From Gammaproteobacteria bacterium (GTDB lineage Bacteria > Pseudomonadota > Gammaproteobacteria > GCA-001735895), in assembly GCA_024225395.1 (NCBI GenBank), contig JAAEMR010000083.1, positions 1 to 64,000 on the forward strand: a stretch of 64,000 bases of DNA, written 5' to 3'. The position numbers were made by a program, and so were the translations under genes. Positions 29,696 through 39,830 of the stretch are shown piece after piece. Under the pieces are notes generated by a model. It did no database searches, was not told the DNA's origin, and saw only the letters and a program-made list of their open reading frames with translations. Each line of letters starts with the position of its first letter. The first letter of the stretch is position 1.

Positions 29696-31705
29696 ATGAA
29701 TCTGCAACATTTGAATGAACCTCAGCAAAAAGCGGTAAAAACCGTCGATCACCCCTGCCTGGTACTCGCTGGAGCCGGTAGCGGCAAAACACGTGTCATC
29801 ACGCAGAAAATTTCATGGCTAATCCGCAAGGAAGGTTACCAGGCCAGTCATATTCGCGCCGTCACTTTTACCAACAAAGCCGCACGGGAAATGAAACAAC
29901 GTGCCTCCGAATTACTCACAAAAACAGAATCTAAAGGCTTACGTATTTCGACTTTTCATACGCTGGGGCTCAATATTTTACAACAGGAATACAGCACACT
30001 GGGTTATAGAAAAGGGTTTTCTATTCTGGACAGCAAAGATGCCGAAGCCTGCATTACCGAGTTACAACACAAAGACAGCCCGGAAGCCGAGCTGATCAAG
30101 CAAACTCAATACCAGATCGGTCACTGGAAGAATGAATTTATAACGCCGGAGCAGGCGCTTCAACAGGCTGAAGATCCCTTACAAACGCATCATGCCAAAG
30201 TTTATCTGGCTTACCAGCAACAATTGCAAGCCTGTAACTCGGTCGACTTTGATGACCTGATCATGTTGCCGGTTCTGTTATTCCGTTCTCATGAAAACAT
30301 CCTCAACAAATGGCAGGATCGAATTCATTACCTGCTGATTGATGAATACCAGGATACCAATACCAGCCAGTACGAATTGATTAAGTTGCTTTGCCAAATG
30401 CGCCAGAAAATGACCGTGGTGGGCGATGATGATCAGTCTATCTATGCCTGGCGAGGAGCCAAACCGGAAAATATTAATCGCCTGCAACAGGATTTCCCTA
30501 CACTCGAAGTCGTCAAGTTAGAACAGAATTACCGTTCCTCCGGGAGAATATTAAAAGTCGCCAATCAGGTTATTTCCAACAACCCGCACCTGTTTGATAA
30601 AAAACTCTGGTCGGCATCAGGTCCCGGTGAGTTTATCCGCATCTTGCCCTGTAAAAATGATCAGGATGAAGCCAAAAATGTGGTCATAGATATTATCGGT
30701 AAACATTTCCAGGGCAACGAGCCCTACAGTAATTTTGCCATTCTATACCGAGGGAATCATCAATCCAGGTTGTATGAAAAAGCACTGCGTGAAAACTCTG
30801 TACCTTATCAAATCACAGGTGGAACGGCTTTTTTTGAGCGCAGTGAAATTAAAGATTTAACCGCTTACCTGAGAATTATATCCAACCCGGACGATGACCG
30901 TGCCCTGCTTCGCATCATCAATACACCAAGACGGGAAATAGGAGCCGCTACCATTAAAACTCTGGGTGAATATGCAGGATGGCGACACAGCCCGATAAGC
31001 TCGGTAATACATGAAGCGGGGCTCGAAGAAAAACTATCACGCAAGGGCAAATACAGTTTACAGCGGTTTAACGACTGGCTGGATGAGAAAAGACTTCAGG
31101 CAGAAGAAGTTGATGCGATGGAATTGACTCGATCAATCATTAAAGAACTTGATTATGAAGACTGGTTACTGAATACCAGCAATTCGCAGAAACAGGCTGA
31201 AGCTCGCATGGGAAATGTGGAAGAGCTCATTAGCTGGATTGGTAACCTGCAAAAACAGCATGATGAGCCGACTCTGAGCAAACTGGTTTCACAGCTCACA
31301 CTGATGTCCATCCTTGAGAATAGCGATGAGGAGCAATCAGAGAGCGTTCAATTAACCACTTTTCATGCTGCTAAAGGACTGGAATTCCCCTATGTTTATC
31401 TTGTGGGTTTCGAAGAGGACACGATCCCCCACTTTCAATGTCAGGATGACCCGGGCATTGAAGAAGAAAGACGCCTGGCCTATGTAGGCATTACCCGTGC
31501 AGAAAAAGCCTTAACCATCAGCTACGCCCAGACCCGACAGAAATACGGTGAAGTCATTCAATGCGAAGCCAGTCGATTTATAGCAGAAATGCCAGCTGAA
31601 GAACTCGAAGGCTCGGAGCATTCGAGTAGCAATTTAAGCGCAGAAGAAAAAAAGACCAGGGGCATCGACCACCTTGCTGGTCTTAAAGCTATGTTATCCA
31701 GTTAA
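29696..31705 (+). CDS. rep: ATP-dependent DNA helicase Rep
   Basis: Superfamily 1A 3'-5' helicase that assists replication forks past bound proteins. Walker A is LAGAGSGKTRVI near residue 25. Other motifs are TFTNKAAREM, LLIDEYQDTN, GDDDQSIYAWRGA, EQNYRSS, TFHAAKGLEFPYV and YVGITRAEK. The 669 residues fit Rep rather than the longer UvrD (about 720). It is a single gene. Confidence 0.95.
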   Translation: MNLQHLNEPQQKAVKTVDHPCLVLAGAGSGKTRVITQKISWLIRKEGYQASHIRAVTFTNKAAREMKQRASELLTKTESKGLRISTFHTLGLNILQQEYSTLGYRKGFSILDSKDAEACITELQHKDSPEAELIKQTQYQIGHWKNEFITPEQALQQAEDPLQTHHAKVYLAYQQQLQACNSVDFDDLIMLPVLLFRSHENILNKWQDRIHYLLIDEYQDTNTSQYELIKLLCQMRQKMTVVGDDDQSIYAWRGAKPENINRLQQDFPTLEVVKLEQNYRSSGRILKVANQVISNNPHLFDKKLWSASGPGEFIRILPCKNDQDEAKNVVIDIIGKHFQGNEPYSNFAILYRGNHQSRLYEKALRENSVPYQITGGTAFFERSEIKDLTAYLRIISNPDDDRALLRIINTPRREIGAATIKTLGEYAGWRHSPISSVIHEAGLEEKLSRKGKYSLQRFNDWLDEKRLQAEEVDAMELTRSIIKELDYEDWLLNTSNSQKQAEARMGNVEELISWIGNLQKQHDEPTLSKLVSQLTLMSILENSDEEQSESVQLTTFHAAKGLEFPYVYLVGFEEDTIPHFQCQDDPGIEEERRLAYVGITRAEKALTISYAQTRQKYGEVIQCEASRFIAEMPAEELEGSEHSSSNLSAEEKKTRGIDHLAGLKAMLSS

Positions 31706-31715
31706 CATCTTTTTT

Positions 31716-31734
31716 ACCGCAGAGGACACAAAGG
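31716..31734 (+). repeat. Solo arm of the intergenic element, copy B (CACAGAG type)
   Basis: The 19-base segment 31716-31734 carries GCAGAGG followed by ACACAAAGG, like one arm of copy E. No opposite arm lies in the 37-base gap between rep and ctaA, so it is a half-element. Confidence 0.45.
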
Positions 31735-31742
31735 TTTATCTC

Positions 31743-32780
31743 TTAAAGACGACTAAGTTTATGCATGTTATACAGAACTGCCGTGAACAGCAGTAAAGCC
31801 CCTGCCTGATGACTCGCTGCCATCCACACTGGTACATGCAGTAATAAAGTACTTATACCCAACGTGACCTGAACAATCACCAACAACGCTACCACGTTAA
31901 AACTACTGGTTGTACTTCGATCAAGGTCATGAAACTTCGATATTAACCAGTAAACCAGCAATAACGACCCTGTGCTGATGGCCAGTACCCGATGATTAAA
32001 CTGGACAGTCACCATATTTTCGAAAAAGTTTAAATACAACGGCTGTAAAGAATCCAAACCGGGTGGAATCCACTGCCCTCCCATTAACGGAAAAGTATTA
32101 AATATCAGGCCAGCCTTCAAACCGGCTACAAAACCACCCGAGATGATAGTAATAATTACCATCATTAATAAGTAAAATACTGCTTTTCTAAACCCCGGAT
32201 TTCTCGACTGGTAACTTGAAACAAGCGCATCTCTATTAAGCAAACTCATCGCTGCCCACAGAATGTAGGCATAGATCAATATGGCTGCAATCAAATGAGC
32301 TGTTAACCGGTACTGGCTAACATGGGGATTATCAACCAGTCCACTTTTCACCATATACCAGCCCAGCAAACCCTGTAACCCGCCAAGAATAAACATAAAA
32401 ATAAGTTGCGGTGTTAAGCCTCGCCTTATCTTTTTGGTAAAATAGAAATACAGGAATGGAATCAGGAAAACCAGACCGATCAGGCGGCCTAAAATTCGAT
32501 GAGAATATTCGAAGTAAAAAATCTGTTTAAATCCATCAAGCGTCATATTCCGGTTGATTTTTGAAAATTCAGGCGACTGTTTATAATTATTAAATTCTTC
32601 CGTCCAGGCCAGCTCTGTAAGCGGTGGAACCACCCCGTTAATCGGATGCCAGTTAACCATCGACAGGCCGGAACCGGTAAGTCGGGTCACGCCACCTAAA
32701 ATAACCATAGAAAAGATCAAAACTGCACACAGCAATAACCAGCTGGCTATCGCTCGATCATTGGATACATTACCATTCAT
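31743..32780 (-). CDS. ctaA: Heme A synthase (COX15/CtaA)
   Basis: Eight-helix membrane enzyme that oxidises the C8 methyl of heme O to make heme A for aa3-type oxidases. Visible are GGVTRLTGSGLSMVNWHPI, EYSHRILGR, LTAHLIAA, QFNHRVLA and ASHQAGALL, which supply the heme-ligating histidines. It has 345 residues. No cytochrome oxidase genes are adjacent, so the gene is separated from its usual cluster. Its presence implies a heme A oxidase elsewhere. Confidence 0.95.
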   Translation of the reverse strand: MNGNVSNDRAIASWLLLCAVLIFSMVILGGVTRLTGSGLSMVNWHPINGVVPPLTELAWTEEFNNYKQSPEFSKINRNMTLDGFKQIFYFEYSHRILGRLIGLVFLIPFLYFYFTKKIRRGLTPQLIFMFILGGLQGLLGWYMVKSGLVDNPHVSQYRLTAHLIAAILIYAYILWAAMSLLNRDALVSSYQSRNPGFRKAVFYLLMMVIITIISGGFVAGLKAGLIFNTFPLMGGQWIPPGLDSLQPLYLNFFENMVTVQFNHRVLAISTGSLLLVYWLISKFHDLDRSTTSSFNVVALLVIVQVTLGISTLLLHVPVWMAASHQAGALLLFTAVLYNMHKLSRL

Positions 32781-32837
32781 ACCTTCACACTCATTTTTTA
32801 TAAACCGGAATTATAGCAATTATCAGATTAACATGGA

Positions 32838-35282
32838 TTATAAAGTCTTATTAACTATAGACCTGTCATCTCTTGCCTGTTGGAGTCGCAGTTTTACTTC
32901 TTTATGATTTTCAGCAAATTTAATCACATCAGCTCGGCTTAAGCGTAACAGTGTCATAGCAGTGGTCGCAGTAACCGTAGCCGATCGAACATGATCCGCT
33001 AATAAGGCCTGTTCACCAAAGAAATCTCCCTGCTCCAGCTCACCCAATATTCTAAATTTTCCATTAAGCTGTTTTTTACTTACTTCAGCTTCACCATGAC
33101 TAATAATATAAAGCGCATCTCCTTTTTCACCTTCACCAATAATGATATCACCCGATAAAAAAGTAACCTGTTGAACATGGTCGAAAAGTAAATTTAAAAC
33201 CTCTTCAGAAAGGCTTGAGAATAACGGTATCGACATAAACATTTTTATCGACAAATGTTCTTCATTTTCAGAGTTAACAGGTTTCATTAAAATATTATTG
33301 ATAGTTTCCGTAATTTTGTTAAATGCCTTCACCCCTATTTCACCATGGTGGAAATCAAAGTTTGCCTTATCCTGCGCAATTTTCAATGATGAACGGGTGA
33401 ATATTTCTTTTTCAATATTTTCAAATAATTGTTCAAAATCTGTTTGTAAAACTTTTAAACGTTGAGACCAGCAATCGAAACGATGCTGGTAAAGCTGAGT
33501 CACAATCCGTACAGCTTGTTTATCCAGATCATGTCGAGAAGTCAACATATCAATCACCGCTCGAGTCATTACGATCCCTGCAATATCACGCTGAATACGC
33601 TGGTTTAAACGACTGCGCTGATAATTGGACAGAAATTTAATGGCCCAGTTTTTTTCTCTAAATTCTCTTAACACCCACATTTCAAGCTGTTGAAAAATAC
33701 TTTTGGGTTGAACATCACTTTCAATAGTGTTCTTAAGTTTTTCAACACTAAATGCATCCCTATCCAGCTGCAATACATTACGGATATCCAGCAAGGTGTA
33801 CTGGTTGATCAGACCCAGTTTATACAATCTATCAACACTATGAAACTCTTCTCGTATAGATGCCAGGTATACTTCTCGCCAGCTTTGCTCAGTATTAATA
33901 ACCGGTGAAACACGGTTGAAAATAGACGTAATTTTTTTACTCAACTTTTTACTGAGCTTTTGTTGAATAATGCCTAATTTCGCATAACCCTTAAGCATTT
34001 CTGTGGATGACTGGCCTGCATGTCTCAGCCCCTGTTCGAGTTCTATAGTTTCATCTTCAGTTAAACGATCTAGCTTGAGTTTTCTCATCAACGGTCTAAT
34101 GGTCCATGCATTCACCATCAATGTGAATACTACAACTCCAAGCGTCAGGTTAATTAATAACTCCCGTCCAGGTAAGGATTCAGGAATTGATAACACGATG
34201 GCGATGGCAAGCCCTCCTTTAAGTCCTCCCCACCACATGATGTGACGTTCCGCCATCGAAATCATGGGCAACTTAAACAACCTTATACTGACGGGAACCA
34301 GGCTATATACAGTGGCGGCTCTGGCCAATTGAACAAAAACAACGACTGCTAAAATTATGAATAGATGGGAAAACAGGTTAAGCGAATTGATAGACAAACC
34401 TACCAGCAGGAACAACAGTGAGTTTGCGATTAAACTTACTAATTCCCATGTTTCAGCAAGAATGGATTTTACATCTGTGTTGATTCGTGAAAACCCGTAA
34501 ACACTCAATGTCACCGCGGAGCTCACTGTGGCCATCACACCGGATACATGTAAACTATGTTCCGCAATAATAAACCCTCCGTATGCCGTCACCATTGACA
34601 TCGCCAAAATGGCACTGGTCGAACTTTGCAGACGAAATAACATTTCACTGACCAGTAATCCAACCAGTACTCCTACCACTGCGCCACCGATAAATACGCG
34701 GAAAAATTCAACCACTGCGGCACCCGTCGATAGTAACGTCACCGAGCTACCCTCCAGCACCATCGCCAGTAAAATACCGAATACAACAATCGCTGTTGCA
34801 TCATTGAATAAAGATTCACCTTCGATAAGCACATTGAGTCGACGCGGAGCACCCAGTTCTTTAAACAACGCAACCACGGCAACCGGGTCAGTGGCAGATA
34901 TAAGCGCTCCAAATAACAGGGCGATAGTAAGGTCGATATCGAGAAAAAGCCATACAGAAACTCCGACCAGTGTTGTAGACAGTAGTAATGCAGGTATAGC
35001 CATGGATAACACGGGGGCCAGGTTCTTCAATAGCAGACGAGCATCAAGGCTTAGACCAGAATCAAAAATAAGGGCGGGTAGAAAAACAAAAAACACCAGA
35101 TCAGGTGTCAGTTTAAAATCATGCAAAGGTAATAAAAAATCCCAGAACAGGGATAATTCTGACAGGGTCAAACCAATAGCCACCAGTAGAACCGTGTAAG
35201 GAATTGAAAAATTCTTGAATAGCCCGGCTGCTAACATCGCAATTGTCAGCAGAGCCATAGTAATTAAAATAACTTCAGCCAC
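32838..35282 (-). CDS. NhaP-type Na+/H+ antiporter with cyclic-nucleotide-binding domain
   Basis: CPA1 cation:proton antiporter. The N-terminal ~400 residues form 12 or so membrane segments with FVFLPALIFDSGL, the ion-binding SATDPVAVVALFKELG and EGESLFNDATAIV. A long cytoplasmic helical region (about 410-680) leads to a C-terminal cNMP-binding fold (about 685-800) with GDALYIISHGEAEV and GDFFGEQALLADHVRSATV. At 814 residues the layout resembles plant SOS1. Activity may be gated by a nucleotide or by the domain's conformation; the ligand is unknown. Confidence 0.9.
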   Translation of the reverse strand: MAEVILITMALLTIAMLAAGLFKNFSIPYTVLLVAIGLTLSELSLFWDFLLPLHDFKLTPDLVFFVFLPALIFDSGLSLDARLLLKNLAPVLSMAIPALLLSTTLVGVSVWLFLDIDLTIALLFGALISATDPVAVVALFKELGAPRRLNVLIEGESLFNDATAIVVFGILLAMVLEGSSVTLLSTGAAVVEFFRVFIGGAVVGVLVGLLVSEMLFRLQSSTSAILAMSMVTAYGGFIIAEHSLHVSGVMATVSSAVTLSVYGFSRINTDVKSILAETWELVSLIANSLLFLLVGLSINSLNLFSHLFIILAVVVFVQLARAATVYSLVPVSIRLFKLPMISMAERHIMWWGGLKGGLAIAIVLSIPESLPGRELLINLTLGVVVFTLMVNAWTIRPLMRKLKLDRLTEDETIELEQGLRHAGQSSTEMLKGYAKLGIIQQKLSKKLSKKITSIFNRVSPVINTEQSWREVYLASIREEFHSVDRLYKLGLINQYTLLDIRNVLQLDRDAFSVEKLKNTIESDVQPKSIFQQLEMWVLREFREKNWAIKFLSNYQRSRLNQRIQRDIAGIVMTRAVIDMLTSRHDLDKQAVRIVTQLYQHRFDCWSQRLKVLQTDFEQLFENIEKEIFTRSSLKIAQDKANFDFHHGEIGVKAFNKITETINNILMKPVNSENEEHLSIKMFMSIPLFSSLSEEVLNLLFDHVQQVTFLSGDIIIGEGEKGDALYIISHGEAEVSKKQLNGKFRILGELEQGDFFGEQALLADHVRSATVTATTAMTLLRLSRADVIKFAENHKEVKLRLQQARDDRSIVNKTL

Positions 35283-35310
35283 TGGTATACCTCAAAAACA
35301 AAAAAACTTC

Positions 35311-35520
35311 CCACGAATCCACGAAGGTTGTTATGTTCAGGGTTAAAATTTTGAACGCTGCACACCTATTTTCTGTTTGTTATTATGCCTAAAAATATGC
35401 TGAATAGACTCTTTTTTAACTTAAAGTATTTGTTGAATTGTCAGAAAGGAAGTGGAAACCCTGTTTTACAATTAACAACTGCTTAGATTTTCCTTCGTGT
35501 TCTTCGTGCCTTGATGGTGA
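35311..35520 (+). repeat. Intergenic inverted-arm element, copy C (CACGAAG type)
   Basis: Left arm with CCACGAATCCACGAAGG (35311-35327) and right arm with CCTTCGTGTTCTTCGTG (35492-35508) followed by GATGGTGA. The interior is AT-rich with no ORF of note. It fills the 254-base gap between sdhB and the NhaP gene. Confidence 0.72.
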
Positions 35521-35536
35521 ATTAGTTTTTAAATGT

Positions 35537-36325
35537 CTACTCCTCCAACGACTTGCAATGGGTCTGACTTTCATACTCTTTACTGGTCATACTGGCATTC
35601 AAAAAATCTCTATTGAGTTGAGCAATATAACTGGCAGGAATATTTTTCGGGCAGGCTGCTTCGCATTCATAATGATTACTACAATTGCCAAACCCTTCAT
35701 CCTGCATTTGTTTAACCATCGACAGACTGCGCTCCAGACGCTCTGGCTGCCCCTGTGGTAACAAGGCTAACTGACTCGTTTTAGCCGCGACGAATAACAT
35801 GCCCGATGCATTTCTACATACCGCTACGCAGGCTCCACAACCAATACAGGTTGCCGCGGTAAAGGCATCATCAGCCTTATGTTTGGCAATTAAAACATTA
35901 TTGGCATCCGCTGCAGCTCCGGTGTGCACCGACACGTAACCTCCCGACTGCAATACCCTGTCCAGAGAACTTCGGTCAACCATCAAGTCTTTTATCAATG
36001 GAAAGGCCTGCGCACGAAAAGGTTCAATCGTGATTTCAGTGTCAGCTGTAAAGTGACGCATATAAAGCTGGCAGGTTGTGGTGCCGCATTCCTTTCCATG
36101 TGGAATACCATTAATGACCAGGCCGCAGGCACCACAGATACCTTCACGACAATCATGATCAAAAGCCACTGGAACGAGATCATCAGAGATCAACTTTTCA
36201 TTCAGCACATCCAGCATTTCCAGGAATGACATATCTTCTGAAATATCTTCAACTCTATATTGTTCAAAACGTCCCTGTTTCTCAGTCTGATCCTGTCGCC
36301 AGATATTTACCCGGTAGTTCGCCAT
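35537..36325 (-). CDS. sdhB: Succinate dehydrogenase/fumarate reductase iron-sulfur subunit
   Basis: Electron-transfer subunit with an N-terminal 2Fe-2S ferredoxin domain (CREGICGACG and a later Cys) and a C-terminal domain with CIGCGACVAVC and the second cysteine set in CEAACPKNIPA for the 4Fe-4S and 3Fe-4S clusters. It has 262 residues. Its start overlaps the sdhA stop by one base (TAATG). The subunit set C-A-B with a single cytochrome b marks the type-B complex. Confidence 0.92.
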   Translation of the reverse strand: MANYRVNIWRQDQTEKQGRFEQYRVEDISEDMSFLEMLDVLNEKLISDDLVPVAFDHDCREGICGACGLVINGIPHGKECGTTTCQLYMRHFTADTEITIEPFRAQAFPLIKDLMVDRSSLDRVLQSGGYVSVHTGAAADANNVLIAKHKADDAFTAATCIGCGACVAVCRNASGMLFVAAKTSQLALLPQGQPERLERSLSMVKQMQDEGFGNCSNHYECEAACPKNIPASYIAQLNRDFLNASMTSKEYESQTHCKSLEE

Positions 36326-38259
36326 TACTTATAACTCCTCTGATCAGGAGCCACCGCTTCATGCCTTAACGGTTCTTTGTGTAAAGTTGCCGGTTCCGGC
36401 TGATGATTTGATTTTCCACTTTTAAACTGCCAGGCAGCAACATAGGAAAAATCATCATCATTACGCAAGGCTTCACCTTCGGCATTTTGAGACTCTTGGC
36501 GAAAATGTCCCCCGCAGGATTCACTGCGATGCAGAGCATCCTGGCAGACCAGTTGTGAAAATTCTAAAAAGTCGGCGACTCGACCTGCTTTCTCCAACTG
36601 AAAATTCAACTCTTTTCCGCAACCCGTAATTTTCAGTTGCTGCCAAAACTGTTCAGAGAGTTTCGGTATTTCATCAAGTGCTTTTCTCAGACCTTTTTCA
36701 GAACGCGCCATGCCGCAATTATCCCACATCAACTGACCCAGCTTTCGATGAAAATAATCGGCTGAATGCTGTCCCTTGATCGACAATAAATCTGCAACGC
36801 GGTTTTCAACTGATTGATCAATTTCATTAAAGCTATCACTGGTAGTATCAACAAGTTGCGGCTTTTGTTCAGTCAGATAATGGCTCACACAGGACGGCAC
36901 AATAAAGTAACCATCGGCCAGTCCCTGCATCAATGCACTCGCGCCGAGACGATTGGCACCATGATCCGAAAAATTGGCCTCCCCGATCACAAATAATCCT
37001 TTGATATTACTCATTAAATGATAATCGACCCATAACCCACCCATGGTGTAATGCGCTGCCGGGTAAATACGCATGGGTGTTTTTTCAGGATTTTCACTGG
37101 TGATGCGTTGATACATTTCAAACAGGTTACCGTAACGTTCTTCGATAATATCCCTGCCGGATGAATCAATAGCATCCGCCAGGTCAAGATAAACACCATG
37201 CCCGGTAGGTCCAACGCCTAAACCTTTGTCACAAACCTGCTTTACCGCCCGCGATGCAATATCTCGCGGTACCAGGTTGCCAAAAGCCGGGTAACGTCGC
37301 TCCAGGAAATAATCACGTTCATTATGAGGAATATCCGCCGGCAAACGATGATCACCCTGTTTGGCAGGCACCCAGATTCGGCCATCATTTCGCAGTGATT
37401 CAGACATCAACGTGAGTTTTGACTGATGCTCACCAGAGGCTGGAATACAGGTTGGATGAATCTGGGTAAACGCAGGGTTGGCAAATAAAGCCCCCTGCTT
37501 ATAGGCGCGGTAAGTTGCCGTTACATTGCTACTCAGCGCATTGGTGGATAAATAAAACATATTGCTGTAACCACCACTGGCGATGATGACAGCATGAGCA
37601 TTAAAACGAGACACTTCACCAGACACCAGGTTTCTGACAATGATGCCCTGAGCCACGCCTTTGTCGACCACCACATCCAGCATTTCACTACGCACAAACA
37701 TGCGAACCTTGCCCAGATGAATTTGCCGGTTTAAAGCCCCGTAGGCACCCAGTAATAATTGCTGGCCGGTTTGCCCCTTGGCATAAAAGGTGCGGGAAAC
37801 CTGCACCCCTCCAAAAGATCGACTATCCAGATAACCCGCATAATCCCTGGCAAAGGGTATTCCCTGCGCCACGCAATGATCAATAATCTGCCCGCTGACT
37901 TCGGCAAGCCGATATACATTGGCTTCTCTTGAGCGGAAATCTCCACCTTTAATCGTGTCGTAAAATAATCGATAAGTGCTATCACCATCATTGCGATAAT
38001 TTTTGGCGGCGTTGATACCACCCTGTGCAGCCACCGAATGCGCCCTACGCGGACTATCATTAAAACTAAAGCAGTCAACCTGGTAACCCTGTTCCGCGAG
38101 CGTTGCAGCTGCAGATGCTCCTGCCAGACCGGAGCCGATAACAATCACTTTATATTTGGTTTTATTATTCGGACTCACCAGTTTGAAATTGGCCTGCTGA
38201 TTCGACCACTTGTCGGCTAAATCTCCATCAGGAATACGAGAATCGAGTGAAATAGGCAT
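36325..38259 (-). CDS. sdhA: Succinate dehydrogenase/fumarate reductase flavoprotein subunit
   Basis: FAD-containing catalytic subunit, 644 residues. Visible are the dinucleotide motif [19 protein letters not shown], the covalent-FAD His in [18 protein letters not shown], the active-site [11 protein letters not shown], and [19 protein letters not shown]. The sequence style ([31 protein letters not shown]) is that of the Bacillus/Bacteroides/epsilon-type enzyme, not the usual gammaproteobacterial SdhA. An AGGGAG ribosome binding site precedes the ATG. The direction in vivo (succinate oxidation or fumarate reduction) is not decidable from sequence. Confidence 0.94.
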   Translation of the reverse strand: MPISLDSRIPDGDLADKWSNQQANFKLVSPNNKTKYKVIVIGSGLAGASAAATLAEQGYQVDCFSFNDSPRRAHSVAAQGGINAAKNYRNDGDSTYRLFYDTIKGGDFRSREANVYRLAEVSGQIIDHCVAQGIPFARDYAGYLDSRSFGGVQVSRTFYAKGQTGQQLLLGAYGALNRQIHLGKVRMFVRSEMLDVVVDKGVAQGIIVRNLVSGEVSRFNAHAVIIASGGYSNMFYLSTNALSSNVTATYRAYKQGALFANPAFTQIHPTCIPASGEHQSKLTLMSESLRNDGRIWVPAKQGDHRLPADIPHNERDYFLERRYPAFGNLVPRDIASRAVKQVCDKGLGVGPTGHGVYLDLADAIDSSGRDIIEERYGNLFEMYQRITSENPEKTPMRIYPAAHYTMGGLWVDYHLMSNIKGLFVIGEANFSDHGANRLGASALMQGLADGYFIVPSCVSHYLTEQKPQLVDTTSDSFNEIDQSVENRVADLLSIKGQHSADYFHRKLGQLMWDNCGMARSEKGLRKALDEIPKLSEQFWQQLKITGCGKELNFQLEKAGRVADFLEFSQLVCQDALHRSESCGGHFRQESQNAEGEALRNDDDFSYVAAWQFKSGKSNHQPEPATLHKEPLRHEAVAPDQRSYK

Positions 38260-38272
38260 CAGTGACTCCCTG

Positions 38273-38962
38273 TCATGGTTGCACCACTAACGGTAAATAC
38301 CCAAATAATACAGCCAGTGGAATGGATATAAATACCAGGGTTAAAATGACAATGACAGCAGGTGCGAGGTAATCAATCATTTGATGAAAGTTTTCATGAT
38401 GAAAACCTAAAGTCTGGAATAGACTTTTAATAGAATGGTGAAGATGCAGACCAATTACCAGCAATGAGATAACATAGAAAAGTGCTATTTCCGGCAGTTT
38501 AAACCCTGCAACAACATTGCTGTAAACATCAATCATCTGTTGACCGGCTTCTACTTCTAACGACGTGGTGGAAATCCAGCCCAGGGTAAGATGTGCAATA
38601 TGAAAAATGATAAAAGCAAATATGATCGCCCCGCTAAAGATCATCGTTTTCGCACTAAAGGTTAATTGCATATCTTTGTTAACCGCATAAGCAACGGGTC
38701 TGGCTTTTTTATTCTGTAAGTACAAACGTACAGCCAGCATGACATGCAACATCAAAAGCAACAACATGGTTGCTCGAAAACCCCATAGTAGCGGGCTATT
38801 CTGTAACCAGTAAGCGTAACTATTTAAGCTTTCCTGACCCCTGAATATTAATAAATTACCCAGCGCATGCCCCACCAGAAACAGTAAAATCATGGCACCA
38901 CTCAGAGCCATAATGACCTTACTGCCAATGGGTGAAACAATAAAATCCTTTAGCTTCTGCAT
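38273..38962 (-). CDS. sdhC: Succinate dehydrogenase cytochrome b558-type subunit
   Basis: Membrane anchor of the type-B complex with five predicted helices and histidines placed as in diheme cytochromes b ([40 protein letters not shown]). It has 229 residues from the ATG at 38962; a TTG one codon earlier is not needed. It reduces or oxidises quinone. Single-subunit anchors of this kind replace the SdhC/SdhD pair used by most gammaproteobacteria. Confidence 0.9.
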   Translation of the reverse strand: MQKLKDFIVSPIGSKVIMALSGAMILLFLVGHALGNLLIFRGQESLNSYAYWLQNSPLLWGFRATMLLLLMLHVMLAVRLYLQNKKARPVAYAVNKDMQLTFSAKTMIFSGAIIFAFIIFHIAHLTLGWISTTSLEVEAGQQMIDVYSNVVAGFKLPEIALFYVISLLVIGLHLHHSIKSLFQTLGFHHENFHQMIDYLAPAVIVILTLVFISIPLAVLFGYLPLVVQP

Positions 38963-39033
38963 CAATAACCCAGGTATTTCTATGTTTTATCCTATTACTT
39001 CCTGATACCTTCAATCGATAAAATAATTTCAAC

Positions 39034-39450
39034 TTATTCAGTACCCGGCCCCAGATTTTTCGTCATGCCAAAATCTAATCGATTTACTTCAGCAGTACCC
39101 GAAAAACCCGATCTATAAGCACCCCAGGGGTCTTTTCCTTCACCCACATGAGTCAACTTTACGGTCACTGGTTTAGTCACACCACGCATAGTCAGGTTGC
39201 CATGCAGGCCTCCCTAATTCTCTCCTGCTGGAGAAAAATGAGTGTTTACAAACTTCATTTCAGGATAATTCTTTAGATCAAAAAAAGCACCTCCCCGAAG
39301 ATATTTATCGCGTTCTGCATGATTTGTATCAACACTTTGCATATCAATCGACAGATGTCCTGGCAGCTTCAGGATTATTATTATCAAAGCTGAAATCACC
39401 CTGCCAATGCAGACCAATAGATAAACAGCCATATTGCTGCCCAGGTGCAT
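39034..39450 (-). pseudogene. yceI: Decayed YceI-family protein gene
   Basis: The minus strand encodes recognisable YceI family pieces in more than one frame. GDFSFDNNNPEAA (near 39360-39400) is out of frame with the following GHLSIDMQSVDTNHAERDKYL, so there is a frameshift. An in-frame TAG at 39214-39216 then interrupts the C-terminal part, which continues as [20 protein letters not shown]...[12 protein letters not shown]...[11 protein letters not shown] to a stop at 39034. The usual signal peptide and N-terminal third are missing. YceI proteins are periplasmic isoprenoid-binding lipocalin-like proteins. Three independent lesions argue against a sequencing error. Confidence 0.85.
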
Positions 39451-39453
39451 TAA

Positions 39454-39666
39454 TCATTTGAGTCGTATATGAAACGTTTCATCGGCAAACTCAATCACAT
39501 CATCATTAAGTATTTTTTTACGCCTTCTTGTTTCGACTTCTCCATTGACCAAAACAAGACCATCATCAATGACTGATTTTGCTTCACCACCACTGGAGAC
39601 CAAACCTTCAAATTTCAGAATTTTATAAAGCTCGACCGGCTCTTTGGTAATTTCTACATCTCTCAT
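39454..39666 (-). CDS. ybcJ: S4-domain RNA-binding protein (YbcJ-like)
   Basis: A 70-residue protein made of one S4 RNA-binding domain with LYKILKFEGLVSSGGEAKSVI and GLVLVNGEVETRRRKKI. It matches the small YbcJ group, which may act on ribosomal RNA; exact role unknown. It is a single gene on the minus strand, just upstream of the yceI relic. Confidence 0.88.
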   Translation of the reverse strand: MRDVEITKEPVELYKILKFEGLVSSGGEAKSVIDDGLVLVNGEVETRRRKKILNDDVIEFADETFHIRLK

Positions 39667-39830
39667 CGATTAACCTTAAAATATTTTAAATATTGATGAT
39701 ACTCCAAACATATAAGCTCTGTATTGAGTGTATTTCGATAAATAGCTCCAAATGATTGTTCCAGGTCAAATCATTATTCTCAAATTTGGACATAATCCAC
39801 TTTCTTCTTTATCGCACAACTGGACCTTTT

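Noticed and set aside
34528-35199. Long plus-strand open frame of 223 codons
   Set aside because: It is the antisense shadow of the NhaP antiporter gene; its composition is Thr/Ser/Asn-rich with no domain, and the minus-strand gene is clear.
39756-39830. N-terminal extension of the RoxA-like protein
   Set aside because: The extra 25 residues do not match the family, which aligns from the ATG at 39831.
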